64,000 nucleotides of DNA from contig NZ_JACXST010000002.1 in the NCBI RefSeq assembly GCF_014850975.1, positions 372,001 through 436,000 of the forward strand. Reading direction: 5' to 3'. The stretch's first letter is position 1. Each line of letters begins with the position of its first letter. Below, one piece after another: positions 1 to 8,832 of the stretch. The notes beneath the pieces were generated by a model. It was not told the origin of the DNA. It worked only from the letters and a program-made list of their open reading frames with translations, and did no database searches. The DNA is from Methylomonas fluvii. Its GTDB lineage: Bacteria; Pseudomonadota; Gammaproteobacteria; Methylococcales; Methylomonadaceae. Position numbers and translations under genes: made by a program.

Positions 1-465
1 CTTGTTCCGTAAAAAATCACGCAACCGATTCAGCAGAGCCTCGGTCCGCAAATAGCCGGTCTGACCTTGTTGTAACACACCGTAAGGCGCGTTAATTCCC
101 TTGGGGACGGACGTCAATCCCGACAAATAGTCGCGATAATCCGATCGGCTCAAGCGGCGTTCGGCAATTTCAAGCTCTTTGGCGGTGCGCAGAATTTTCA
201 ACATCGGCATTTGCTGATAAAAGGCTTGTCCAAACTGCCTCTCAAGCTGCCGATAAGCATGCATCGCGGCCGGCAGCAGATTTTCCACATCCACCTGCTT
301 TACCAAGCGCTGACCGGTAACCGGATTGATTAAACCGGCCGCGACTTGCGAGGCGTTTTCAGCACCATCATCTACCACCACGACGCGTAATTGCCGTTGC
401 CATAACTCCCAAGCCAATAAACTACCAGCCAAGCCCTGACCGATCAGCAGTACATCGATTTTCAC
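1..465 (-). CDS. FAD-dependent oxidoreductase, DAO-like (N-terminal part)
   Basis: Only the first 155 residues are in the window; the gene continues beyond base 1. The start is read as GTG at 465-463, because the reading frame opens at once onto a beta-strand and a dinucleotide-binding loop, GQGLAG (GxGxxG), then a second strand ending in VVVDDG, whose acidic end normally binds the FAD ribose. The stretch AAGLINPVTGQRL that follows is typical of the DAO/glycine-oxidase superfamily (COG0665). The start lies 5 bp past the stop of the HopJ gene on the same strand, so the two are probably co-transcribed. The substrate cannot be told from this part. Family call fairly sure, function open. Confidence 0.75.
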   Translation of the reverse strand, partial: MKIDVLLIGQGLAGSLLAWELWQRQLRVVVVDDGAENASQVAAGLINPVTGQRLVKQVDVENLLPAAMHAYRQLERQFGQAFYQQMPMLKILRTAKELEIAERRLSRSDYRDYLSGLTSVPKGINAPYGVLQQGQTGYLRTEALLNRLRDFLRNK

Positions 466-470
466 CGCAA

Positions 471-821
471 TTATTTGGCTTGCAAGGCCTCGCTTTTAAA
501 AACAATGCCTTCCCAACCATCACGCATAAAGTGTCTGATATTTTGATGATCGTCGCCGGACGGGTTACCCAATACATCTTGGCGATAGTAATCACCGAAT
601 AGCGCCAGAGTTTGTTCGACAGTCAGTTGATGCAATTTGGCGAATGCAAAAATCTTGCAGGAACCCTCGTTACGGCCCGGTTCGTTCACCAGAGGCTGTT
701 GCAAGCCGTTACTAAACTCGGTGGGTTGGTAGTGATAGTGCTCGGCAATAAGCGCAATGGCTTCCTGAAATTCGACCGCTTGCCCGGACTTAACACGTTG
801 TAAAAAATCGTTCACTATCAC
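471..821 (-). CDS. HopJ-family protein
   Basis: A 116-residue protein with the full set of HopJ (PF08888) landmarks: YHYQPTEFSNG near residue 30, NEGSCKIFAFAKLH in the middle, LFGDYYRQDVL, then the C-terminal HQNIRHFMRDGWEGI block. The length is normal for the family. The name comes from a Pseudomonas type III effector, but the family is widespread in free-living Gammaproteobacteria without type III secretion, and nothing in this window suggests such a system, so an effector role should not be assumed. The biochemical function is unknown. It is followed closely by the FAD oxidoreductase gene and probably forms an operon with it. Confidence 0.85.
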   Translation of the reverse strand: MIVNDFLQRVKSGQAVEFQEAIALIAEHYHYQPTEFSNGLQQPLVNEPGRNEGSCKIFAFAKLHQLTVEQTLALFGDYYRQDVLGNPSGDDHQNIRHFMRDGWEGIVFKSEALQAK

Positions 822-1052
822 CGCCTTACTCCCAAAGTTTTATTAATTTTTGGTTAATTTACTGTTTGATTCGAACAAAACACACTCATTCCCGGTTATA
901 ATCTCATGAAATGTCTGGGTGTTTCTTACCCAAGACTGCGTTTGGGATCGTCTTATTCTTGTTATATTCCGTTATTAAAATCCGGCCCTGCTTTGGCGTT
1001 TGGCTCGGAAAGTGCGGATTGCAACCTCAATAACATCATAAAGGAATACATT

Positions 1053-1697
1053 TTGAAACAGATAATTACTCTTTTCTCGTTTTGTCTGCTTTGCTCTACC
1101 ACTGCCCTGGCAGAACCGGAAACCCAGATCCCGCCCGCACCGCCAACAGAACCCATTAACGCTACTACAATCAGCCCGGCACCTACGGTGACTATCGAGC
1201 AGACCAATTATGCGGCTTATCAACTATCGCCGGGTGACGCACTGGAAATCACGGTCTGGAAAGAAGAAGGTCTACAACAATTGCAAATCCTGATTTCCCC
1301 TGACGGCACTATTATTTTCCCTTTGATAGGTACCGTCGGCGCCGCCGGCAAAACCATTACCGAGCTGAAAGATAATTTGACCAGCAGGCTGGCCGATTAC
1401 ATATCCGACCCATCGATTTCGGTTAAATTACTCAACAACCAAGGCAACTCCATTTTCGTGATCGGTAAAGTCAACAAACCCGGACAAGTGTTTTCCGGCA
1501 GACGCCTGGATGTGCTGCAAGCGCTAAGCCTGGCCGGCGGCCTGACCGTGTTTGCCAAGGAAGGTTCGATCAGCATTATTCGCCGCACCGGCGATCAAGT
1601 TAAAGTGTTTCCTTTCGACTATAGCGATGTGATAGATGGCGAAGATCTGGAACAAAACATCCTGCTGGAACCGGGAGATACGGTTACCGTACCCTAA
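1053..1697 (+). CDS. polysaccharide export protein, Wza-like
   Basis: Periplasmic/outer-membrane polysaccharide export protein of the Wza/KpsD family, about 214 residues. I chose the TTG at 1053 rather than the upstream ATG at 906: it follows AAAGGA by a proper spacing and yields a clean signal peptide (KQIITLFSFCLLC..., cleavage after ALA near residue 20), whereas the extra 49 residues look non-coding. The Poly_export domain begins at YQLSPGDALEITVWKE (about 54-130), followed by a single SLBB-type segment around GKVNKPGQVF (about 133-180). It is short and lacks the lipobox cysteine and C-terminal helix of Wza, as do many small exporters of the GumB/EpsA kind. It is first gene of the EPS cluster with the barrel, Wzz-like and CpsD-like genes. 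Confidence 0.85.
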   Translation: MKQIITLFSFCLLCSTTALAEPETQIPPAPPTEPINATTISPAPTVTIEQTNYAAYQLSPGDALEITVWKEEGLQQLQILISPDGTIIFPLIGTVGAAGKTITELKDNLTSRLADYISDPSISVKLLNNQGNSIFVIGKVNKPGQVFSGRRLDVLQALSLAGGLTVFAKEGSISIIRRTGDQVKVFPFDYSDVIDGEDLEQNILLEPGDTVTVP

Positions 1698-1722
1698 GCG
1701 GAATTAGATAGAAGCACTATCT

Positions 1723-3026
1723 ATGAAGATAAAAACGGATTTTTTGCTACCTGCGTTGGTTTTATTCAGCACCGATGGCTATGCGCTGGATTTGTTGTTC
1801 AAACCAGAGTTCAGCTTTAAGGAACGCTTTGACGATAATGTACGCATGCAGCTTCATCCAAAGCATAGCAATTTTATCAGCACCATTTCTCCTGGTGTGA
1901 TGTTCGGCTATCTTGCGGACGACAATGAGTTGAATACTCGATTCAGATGGAACGAATTAATTTACAGTAGCGATTCGGCGTTGGATTTTTCCGAAAAACT
2001 GGTCAATCTTAGCCATAAATACCAGGGCGAACATTTCAAAACCGATCTTGCGGCAAGCTACGCGGAAGAATCCTCGATCAACACCCAATTGGATCCAACC
2101 ACAATAGACCCTACTCAGATAAATGAAGCAGGTGGTGTGCAGCTTCTCGTCCCACGCAACACCAAATCAGTATCTCCAACTGTCACTTACAACCTGAGCG
2201 AAAAAAGCTCCCTTCAATTGGGCTATAGCTACCAGGATGTGACATTTAACAGAGCACAAAACCTGACAAACATCTTCAATTACTCGGATTATAGTTTCCA
2301 GCAATATTCGGCAACGGCCAGTCATGCCTACACCGAACGTTTGTCGTTTAACCTGACAGGGGCTTACACTGAATATGAATCGGCTAACCAAAGACCGGGA
2401 ACTGCGTTTGGTTTCCCCGTGACATCTGGTTTTAGCCAAAAGTCGACAACTATTACCTATCAAGCCGGCCTGCAATACCTGTTTAACGAGCAAACCCAGT
2501 TAGCTCTATCAGCGGGTATCCGCGACACAACAACTGACAGTACGCAATTCACTTATTTCAGAGACACCACAATTCCGTTCCCACTTTCTCAACAGTCCTC
2601 ACTATCTAAAAACACCGTGGGAAACGTGTTTTCGGCAAGTCTGGCCCGTAAAAGCGACTGGGGGACTTTAGCTTAAGTGCCGGACAACAGCTCAGCCCTG
2701 CAAGTACTGGCAACCAGCAAACGTCAACCACATTTTCAGCTCGAGGCCGTTACAATCTCACCGAACGCTTGTCTACCGGCATCAACGCCAATTACTTGTT
2801 ATCTGAATCGATATCCACATTTAGCAACGATACCACCAGAAGCAATAACCGTACTTTCATTACCCTGTCTCCCAATGTTCAGTGGCACTGGACGCCGGAA
2901 ATCAATTTGAATCTGTCTTATAGCTATCGCCAGCAGGTGCTTGAGTCCATCAACCAGACCATCACCGGCGATAGCGTACAACTACAATTCTCTTATCAAC
3001 CTCAAATCAATCGTCAGGTGAAATAG
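1723..3026 (+). pseudogene. outer-membrane beta-barrel of the EPS cluster, frameshifted
   Basis: The first part (1723-2676) gives a signal peptide and an aromatic, alternating sequence typical of outer-membrane barrels, then stops after SDWGTLA. Shifting frame inside the run of five G at 2660-2664 restores a coherent barrel (SDWG-DFSLSAGQQLSPAS...) that runs on to the TAG at 3024-3026, giving about 434 residues in all. One missing G (six to five) explains everything. The intact protein would resemble the barrel proteins found beside Wza/Wzz genes in EPS and PEP-CTERM-associated clusters, probably the outer-membrane pore. The reading could be a real null allele, slippage-type phase variation, or a homopolymer sequencing error. 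The next gene starts 1 bp after the stop. Confidence 0.75.
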
Positions 3027-3027
3027 C

Positions 3028-4770
3028 GTGGAAAATCAAGCCATCGACATCAAGGACTATCTAAAAATCATCAAACGACGTAGAAGGTTTTTAGTTATTC
3101 CGTTTCTAATCATCGCGCTGATCAGCATCGTTTTGGCAGTACTGTTACCGGCAGTTTACCGCTCTAGTTCCACTATTTTGATCGAAGCCCAAGAAATCCC
3201 CGCCGAACTGGTGCATTCGACAGTCACCACCTTCGCGGACCAACGGATTCAGATGATCAGCCAACGGATCATGACCCGACCGAATTTGACCGAGATTATC
3301 AAGAAATACGATCTCTACGCCGAAGAACGGCAAAAAAAACCGGAAGAAGTCATTCTGGAAAAAATGCGTAAAAGCATCAAAGTCGAGACCATCAGTGCCG
3401 ACGTCGCCAATAACAAAAGCGGCCCCGCCCAACAAGCTACCATTGCCTTTACGCTAACATTTGATGATAAATCGCCAGAGCTTGCGCAAAAAGTCGCTAA
3501 CGAATTGACTTCCTTGTTCCTGAAAGAAAACATCAAATCGCGCACCGAATCTGCGGAAAATGCGGCATTGTTTTTGAGTGAGGAATCCAAACGCCTGAAA
3601 GCCAAAATCCAGGAAATTCAACAAAACCTGGCTACGTTCAAGGAAAAGAACCTGAACCAACTGCCGCAAATCAGTGCCATGAACCAGCAAGAACTGACCT
3701 CCTTGAGCAATCAGTTATTGCAATTGGATAGCCAAGAACGGACACTGCAAGATAGGCGTTATTATCTTGAAGGTGAATTGGCGCAAATCGATCCCAACAC
3801 CATGGCTACCAACGCCGTGGGCAATCGGGTGTTCGACATGAAAGACCGTTTGAAGGAACTGCAATCGCAATATCCATCGGTGTTATCTAACCATTCTGCC
3901 AACCATCCGGATGTAATTAAAATCAAACGGGAAATCGACTCATTACAAAAAGAAATCGGCTCCAACACCGATCTAAATGCGATGAACGGCGAACTAACCG
4001 ACAGAAAAGCAGAACTGGCCTTGTTGTTGAAACAGTATTCCGACAAACACCCGGACGTGGTGAAACTGCAAAAACAAATCAGTGCCTTGCAACAGAGCCT
4101 GGCTACCGCGAAACAAAGCGACTACAGCAACGCCAGCATTCAACCGGATAACCCAGCCTATATCACCTTGAAATCGCAGTTGGCTTCCGTGAATACAGAA
4201 ATCGAATCGTTGAATTTCACTCGTGGCCGTGTACAGAGCAAAATGGAAGAGTTACGCTCCAGCCTACGCCAATCGCCATTGGTTGAAAAAGAATACATGG
4301 ATTTGATCCAGGATCTGGACAATACCAATCTGCGCTACCGGGAAGTGAGCGCGCGAGAAATGGAAGCGCAAATCTCGCAGCAATTGGAAATGGAAAGAAA
4401 AGGCGAGCGTTTTACCTTAATCGACCCTCCACAAGAACCGTTAGAGCCGGTTAGCCCGAATCGAATTGCGATTATGGTATTGGGCATGGTGTTGGCTTTG
4501 GCGAGCGGTTTGGGCGCGGTCGCGTTGACCGAAATGCTGGATTCGACCGTTAATAGCCCAAAAGCGGTCGCGGCGATTCTGGGTGTGGAACCTTTGGCGT
4601 CGATACCTTATTTTGAAAGCCAGAAGGAACATCAAGCTCATAGGAACGAACGACGGATGTTGTTGATAGGCATGGCAATAGCCGGCATTCTGGCTATCGT
4701 TGCATTTCATTTTATCGTCATGCCGCTAGATGTATTTTGGTACAAATTACTACGTGTCGTGGGCAATTAA
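3028..4770 (+). CDS. GNVR/Wzz-type polysaccharide chain-length protein (GumC-like)
   Basis: Inner-membrane polysaccharide co-polymerase, 580 residues, GTG start one base after the preceding stop. Membrane segments lie at about 22-42 and 485-508, with a further C-terminal one near 548-570. The N-terminal Wzz domain is followed by a long coiled-coil periplasmic region and the proline-rich motif PLEPVSPNR just before the second membrane segment, as in GumC/ExoP proteins. There is no kinase domain at the C-terminus; the cytoplasmic partner is the separate CpsD-like gene downstream. The coiled coil contains two copies of a HPDV-K-x-I-x-LQ pattern (NHPDVIKIKREIDSLQ and KHPDVVKLQKQISALQ), an internal repeat. 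Confidence 0.9.
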   Translation: MENQAIDIKDYLKIIKRRRRFLVIPFLIIALISIVLAVLLPAVYRSSSTILIEAQEIPAELVHSTVTTFADQRIQMISQRIMTRPNLTEIIKKYDLYAEERQKKPEEVILEKMRKSIKVETISADVANNKSGPAQQATIAFTLTFDDKSPELAQKVANELTSLFLKENIKSRTESAENAALFLSEESKRLKAKIQEIQQNLATFKEKNLNQLPQISAMNQQELTSLSNQLLQLDSQERTLQDRRYYLEGELAQIDPNTMATNAVGNRVFDMKDRLKELQSQYPSVLSNHSANHPDVIKIKREIDSLQKEIGSNTDLNAMNGELTDRKAELALLLKQYSDKHPDVVKLQKQISALQQSLATAKQSDYSNASIQPDNPAYITLKSQLASVNTEIESLNFTRGRVQSKMEELRSSLRQSPLVEKEYMDLIQDLDNTNLRYREVSAREMEAQISQQLEMERKGERFTLIDPPQEPLEPVSPNRIAIMVLGMVLALASGLGAVALTEMLDSTVNSPKAVAAILGVEPLASIPYFESQKEHQAHRNERRMLLIGMAIAGILAIVAFHFIVMPLDVFWYKLLRVVGN

Positions 4771-4788
4771 TCATTTAAGGGAAAATTC

Positions 4789-5571
4789 ATGAACCCCATT
4801 GAAAACCTCGTGGAAAAAAGCAATCCAGCCGCAGCCGGATTGGCCACTCAACCCGGCGACAAAGTCAGCATCGCTTACACCCAAACTCGGGTGCATAGTC
4901 CGGATCAAAACTTACTGAAGCAAAACCGGATTATTTCCGCGGCGTTACCTGGAAAATGGCTGGAATCCTACCGCATGCTGCGCACCCGCTGCTTGCAGCA
5001 AATGGATGCGATGGAATGGAAGACCATGGCTATCACCAGCCCCAGCGACGGGACCGGCAATAGCTTAACAGCCGCGAATTTAGCCATCAGCATGGCGATG
5101 GAACTTGACCGCACTGCCTTGCTGGTGGATGCCAATTTCCAAAATCCCAGCATTAATCAATTGTTCGGCATTCAGCCGGGCGCGGGTCTTAGCGATTATT
5201 TGTTGAACGACACCGAATTAAGCTCCATGCTGATTAATCCGGGCATCGAGCGTCTGGTAGTGCTGCCGGCCGGCAAACCTTTATTCAACTCAACTGAGAT
5301 GTTGCGCTCACCGAAAATGGTACGACTAGTTAACGAACTGAAAAGCCGTTACCCATCGCGTATCATTATTTTCGATATGCCGCCGATTTTGTCGCACGAC
5401 GATACGCTGGGTTTTTCGCCTTATGTGGATTGCGTGTTGTTGGTGATCGACGAGGGGCATACCAAGACGGATCAATTGAAGCACGCGGCCTCTTTGTTAA
5501 AAGACACCAACGTACTGGGGACAGTATTCAATAAAGCCACCGACATTAAAATCGGCTATACCGGCGTTTAA
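4789..5571 (+). CDS. CpsD/CapB-like EPS tyrosine-kinase homologue, Walker A lysine missing
   Basis: 260-residue P-loop protein of the bacterial tyrosine kinase (BY-kinase) family, the usual cytoplasmic partner of Wzz/GumC proteins; it follows that gene by 18 bp. The order of motifs is intact: Walker A region AITSPSDGTGNSLTAAN (81-97), Walker A' LLVDANFQNPS (D114) and Walker B IIIFDMPP (D196). However, the invariant lysine of GxGK[TS] is Asn91 (codon AAT), and the C-terminus carries only one tyrosine (IGYTGV) instead of a tyrosine cluster. It may therefore bind nucleotide poorly and act as a scaffold rather than an autokinase. The family is certain, activity is doubtful. Confidence 0.85.
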   Translation: MNPIENLVEKSNPAAAGLATQPGDKVSIAYTQTRVHSPDQNLLKQNRIISAALPGKWLESYRMLRTRCLQQMDAMEWKTMAITSPSDGTGNSLTAANLAISMAMELDRTALLVDANFQNPSINQLFGIQPGAGLSDYLLNDTELSSMLINPGIERLVVLPAGKPLFNSTEMLRSPKMVRLVNELKSRYPSRIIIFDMPPILSHDDTLGFSPYVDCVLLVIDEGHTKTDQLKHAASLLKDTNVLGTVFNKATDIKIGYTGV

Positions 5572-5580
5572 GCCGGTTTG

Positions 5581-5605
5581 ACGTGGCTACCTGCGGTAGC
5601 CACGT
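5581..5605. terminator. perfect 11-bp hairpin between convergent genes
   Basis: ACGTGGCTACC, a TGC loop, then the exact reverse complement GGTAGCCACGT. It sits in the 48 bp between the CpsD-like gene and the convergent PrsT gene. Neither side has a T-run, so it may be a Rho-assisted or bidirectional terminator, or simply a 3' stabilising hairpin. Confidence 0.5.
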
Positions 5606-5619
5606 GCCTACATTTCCTA

Positions 5620-8007
5620 TCAGAGTTTACTCAAAACGTCCTTCGCTTCACTCAAGCCATCGAATTCCACTTTTTTATCGACCGCTTTTTGCAAATATTC
5701 GCGGGCTTTAACCGGATCGTTTTGCTTGAAATACACCATACCCAAATGATAATTGCTGATCGGCGATTGCGGATCGCGTTCAATCACTTTCAACAATATC
5801 TCTTTAGCCTTATCGTAATTGTTTTGTTTATAGGCAACCCAAGCAACCGTATCCATCATATTAGGATTATTGGTCTGCAATAAAGGCTCGGCCAATTTGG
5901 CTGCACGTTCCAAACTATCTGGACTGGCTGAAAAATCCGACAAGTAACTGGCCAGATTATTGACCGCGACCACCGAATCCGGATGCTGTTTGTAAGACTC
6001 TTCGTAAAGCGCCAACACCTGCTCATGCTGGCCGTTGCGATGATACAATCGCGCCAAGTCGTCGACCAGCTCCAATGCACCTTTAGTTTTCTCAATCCCT
6101 TTTTGGTAGATATTGATGGCTTCGGCTTGGTTTTTTTGTGCCAACTCGATCAAGGCCAAGTTCCGATAAGGGCTATACCACTCAGGTTTGATATTCAAAG
6201 CCTTTGTGTAAGCTGTTTTTGCTTCGGCAAATTTCTGTTCGTTCAAATAAGCACCGCCCAGCAAATTGTAAGCAATGAAATGATCCGGCTGCTGTTTAAT
6301 GACTTGCTGCAATTTGCTGATCGCCTTATCCGACTGCTTCAATACCAAATAGCTTTTGACCATCTCGGTCAAAGGCTCAATCGCATCCGGCTTACGTGCC
6401 AAGGCCTGTTGAAACGCTTCTGTGCTGGCTTCCAGCTTGCCTTCCGCCTGATAGCCCAAGCCGGACATGTAAAAGCCGGTGGCGTCCTTATCGGATAACT
6501 GCTGCACCTGCTTGGCAATCTCTTGGGCTTTATCCCAATGTTTTTGCGACAACTCCGTTTTAAACAACGCTTCCAAGCCTTTCAGACTTTTCGGATTGGC
6601 TTTCATCAGCGCCTCAAGCTGCTGCTTGGCTTGATCTTGGTGCCCAGCTTTCATATGCAAGCTGACCAGATCCAACCTGGCGGTCTCATCACCCGGCGCG
6701 ATCGCAACCACTTTTTCCATGTTTTCTCTAGCCAGTTCTTCCTCGCTATTGCGAAGATGAGCCGCGGCCAGCATTTTCAATACGCCGACGTTATTGGGTT
6801 GATCAACCAATACCGAGCGAAAATCGGCAATTGCGTCGGGAATTTTGTTTTCACCCAAGGCAAACTGGCCACGTAGCGTCAAAGCCTCGGCATCGCGCGG
6901 ATTGTTATCCAACACTTCCTTGATCAAGGCTTTAGCCTCGTCACCGCGCTTGGTCATTGCGAACAAGGCCGCTAATTTATTTCGTGCGGTGATGCCGCTG
7001 GGTCCCAATTTATCCTGATCGACGACTTCTTTCATAGTCGCTTCGGCCTTATCGATTTCCTTTTTGGAAAGCTGGATATTAGCCAGTTTGAATTTCAACT
7101 CATACGCTTGCGGCTTTTGCTCTATCATCGGCAACAGCTCGGCAATGGCCACTTCCGGACTGCGCTTTTCCAACAGGAAGTCGACCAAATAAGTTTTGGC
7201 GGTATCGTTGTCCGGCAATTTACTGACCGCATCGCGTAGAGTCGCTTCGGCTTTATCGACTTGTTTGGTACCGACCTGGAACAAAGCTAACGTACGGTAA
7301 TGCTGTAATTGCTGCGGCTCCAGTTTGACAATTTCCACCAGCATGGCCTCTGAATCGGCGATCTGATTGTTTTTAGCGTACAGACCAGCCAGCATGCTGC
7401 GCAACGCAACATTATCCGGCTTCTTTTCGATAGTTTGCTTCAATAAAGCAATCGCTTCGCCTACTTTATCCAAACGCGTTTTAATCGAGGCCATCATCAA
7501 CGTCGCCGGCACATCGTCCGGACTGTTTTTCAAAGCGCGCTCCACCGTCATAATCGCGCCGTCGCTGTTATTTTTGGCTGCTTGGACGCCGGCGAACAAT
7601 ACCAAAGCCTCGACATTATCCGGTTCCTTAGCCAGCGCTTCGCCGACCATTTTTTCCGCATCATCTACCGCTCGATTCAACAATAACAACTGACCAACCC
7701 GCACCCGAGCCATCACGTGGTTTTCATTGCCGGCAACCACGGTGCTGTATTCCTTAAAGGCATTTTCGATTTTGCCCTGCTTACTCAGCGCTTCCGCAAT
7801 CTGGAAGTGAGTTTCCCAATCCTTAGGATCGATTTGCAGCACATTTTTATAGGCAAGCAATGCTTTGTCATAATCACCCGCTTGATATAGCTGTTTGCCT
7901 TCTTCCATGTATTTCGCTTTCCGTTCATCGGCGCCGTTACAGGCCACCAAGCCGGTCGATAACACAACAATGCCTAGATTTTTTAAAAAATTTTGTTTCG
8001 TTGTCAT
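5620..8007 (-). CDS. prsT: PrsT-type TPR lipoprotein of the PEP-CTERM system
   Basis: 795-residue tetratricopeptide lipoprotein. The N-terminus has a signal peptide ending in a lipobox, STGLVAC, so it should be lipid-anchored at the periplasmic face. From about residue 30 to the end the protein is an unbroken series of TPRs (for example LYQAGDYDKALLAYKNVLQIDP and the GxYxxAxxxYxxAL pattern in many repeats). This is the architecture of TIGR02917, the PrsT lipoprotein found with exosortase and EPS loci, though somewhat shorter than typical members. No exosortase or PrsK/PrsR gene is in the window. It lies between the EPS export cluster (convergent) and the porin/Ton genes (same strand, 154 bp upstream). 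Confidence 0.85.
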   Translation of the reverse strand: MTTKQNFLKNLGIVVLSTGLVACNGADERKAKYMEEGKQLYQAGDYDKALLAYKNVLQIDPKDWETHFQIAEALSKQGKIENAFKEYSTVVAGNENHVMARVRVGQLLLLNRAVDDAEKMVGEALAKEPDNVEALVLFAGVQAAKNNSDGAIMTVERALKNSPDDVPATLMMASIKTRLDKVGEAIALLKQTIEKKPDNVALRSMLAGLYAKNNQIADSEAMLVEIVKLEPQQLQHYRTLALFQVGTKQVDKAEATLRDAVSKLPDNDTAKTYLVDFLLEKRSPEVAIAELLPMIEQKPQAYELKFKLANIQLSKKEIDKAEATMKEVVDQDKLGPSGITARNKLAALFAMTKRGDEAKALIKEVLDNNPRDAEALTLRGQFALGENKIPDAIADFRSVLVDQPNNVGVLKMLAAAHLRNSEEELARENMEKVVAIAPGDETARLDLVSLHMKAGHQDQAKQQLEALMKANPKSLKGLEALFKTELSQKHWDKAQEIAKQVQQLSDKDATGFYMSGLGYQAEGKLEASTEAFQQALARKPDAIEPLTEMVKSYLVLKQSDKAISKLQQVIKQQPDHFIAYNLLGGAYLNEQKFAEAKTAYTKALNIKPEWYSPYRNLALIELAQKNQAEAINIYQKGIEKTKGALELVDDLARLYHRNGQHEQVLALYEESYKQHPDSVVAVNNLASYLSDFSASPDSLERAAKLAEPLLQTNNPNMMDTVAWVAYKQNNYDKAKEILLKVIERDPQSPISNYHLGMVYFKQNDPVKAREYLQKAVDKKVEFDGLSEAKDVLSKL

Positions 8008-8127
8008 TAGTCTCTCGATAATTCGTGCGTTTGATTATTTAGCCGCCATGATGGAGCGCCGCTTTTTAGGATTTTAACTTATTTACGCGACCAAGCCTTA
8101 AGGCTTTCGGTAAATCGGCGAGGGTCG

Positions 8128-8150
8128 AGGTGCGGCATGTTGCCGCACCT
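8128..8150. terminator. perfect 10-bp hairpin
   Basis: AGGTGCGGCA, a 3-base loop, then TGCCGCACCT, 12 bp beyond the stop of the coiled-coil gene and 121 bp before the PrsT start. There is no T-run on the minus strand, so it is at best a partial terminator that could separate the porin/Ton operon from prsT. Confidence 0.45.
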
Positions 8151-8161
8151 GAGTACAGAAA

Positions 8162-8821
8162 CTATTGGACGCCAGCCGGCGCTGTGCCGCTATCCGCAGC
8201 AGATTGTTTTTGATATTTACCGGCGTTCAACTTGTCCTCATATTCCTGGACGATAGCTTCCATCTCGACGCTGTTGAATTGCAGCAAGGCTTCATTCTGG
8301 AACACACTGGCCAGTGCGCCTTTGTTTTCGTAGCGTGCCAGCAATTCCTTCGCGGCCTCGTAAAGCTTCACATTATGAGTATCGCAAACCCCCAATTGCT
8401 GCTCGGTTGCTTGCTGCTTGGCAATTAATGCCGTTAATTGCGCTTGCAAATCGGCTTTAGCCTGACTCACTTCCTTATGCTTTTCCATCACGTCTGAGAG
8501 TCTGGCATTGGTTTTCTCCAAACGCTCGCGCACTTCGCCGTTGGAGTTTCGCTGCGCCGACAACTCACTGCTGATTTGCTCCTTGGCCGCCACCGCTGCC
8601 GAATGGGCTTTTTTCAACTGTTCAAGCTCCTGCAACTCCTCAGTCAATTTGGCAGATTCGGCCTTTGTCGCATCGCGTTCAGCCGTCAGGCTTTTGACCA
8701 TGGCTTGCAGCTTTAACACGGCGCCGTCGTTCTTGGCGGCCTCACGCGGCGCGGCCTGACTGGCGGACCAGCCGCTGCTGATAAGCACAAACAATACGGC
8801 CACTTTGGGAAATGTATTCAT
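8162..8821 (-). CDS. periplasmic coiled-coil protein of unknown function
   Basis: 219-residue secreted protein. I chose the ATG at 8821, with AGGTAGG 8 bp upstream, over an in-frame TTG two codons earlier. A signal peptide (PKVAVLFVLISSGWSASQA) is followed by a long heptad-rich helix of about residues 28-140 full of K/E/A/Q, then a short C-terminal region that starts at GVCDTHN and contains a single cysteine. The stop of the porin gene lies 11 bp upstream, so the two are co-transcribed. No family is recognised. The position beside TonB, ExbB/D and the porin suggests a periplasmic spacer or partner of that complex; this is inference from location. Confidence 0.75.
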   Translation of the reverse strand: MNTFPKVAVLFVLISSGWSASQAAPREAAKNDGAVLKLQAMVKSLTAERDATKAESAKLTEELQELEQLKKAHSAAVAAKEQISSELSAQRNSNGEVRERLEKTNARLSDVMEKHKEVSQAKADLQAQLTALIAKQQATEQQLGVCDTHNVKLYEAAKELLARYENKGALASVFQNEALLQFNSVEMEAIVQEYEDKLNAGKYQKQSAADSGTAPAGVQ

Positions 8822-8832
8822 CGACAACCTAC

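Noticed and set aside
471-821. Evidence for type III secretion from the HopJ gene
   Set aside because: HopJ-family proteins occur widely in bacteria without type III secretion, and no apparatus gene is present.
897-902. TATAAT as -10 box of the EPS operon
   Set aside because: The hexamer is there, but no -35 lies at 16-18 bp, so I do not list it as a promoter.
906-1052. ATG at 906 as start of the Wza-like gene
   Set aside because: It adds 49 residues with no signal-peptide character ahead of a perfect signal peptide that starts at the TTG of 1053 with a Shine-Dalgarno site.
2677-2910. Short open frame after the EPS barrel stop
   Set aside because: It has no homology-like features; the barrel continues in the other frame from 2665 to 3026, which explains this stretch.
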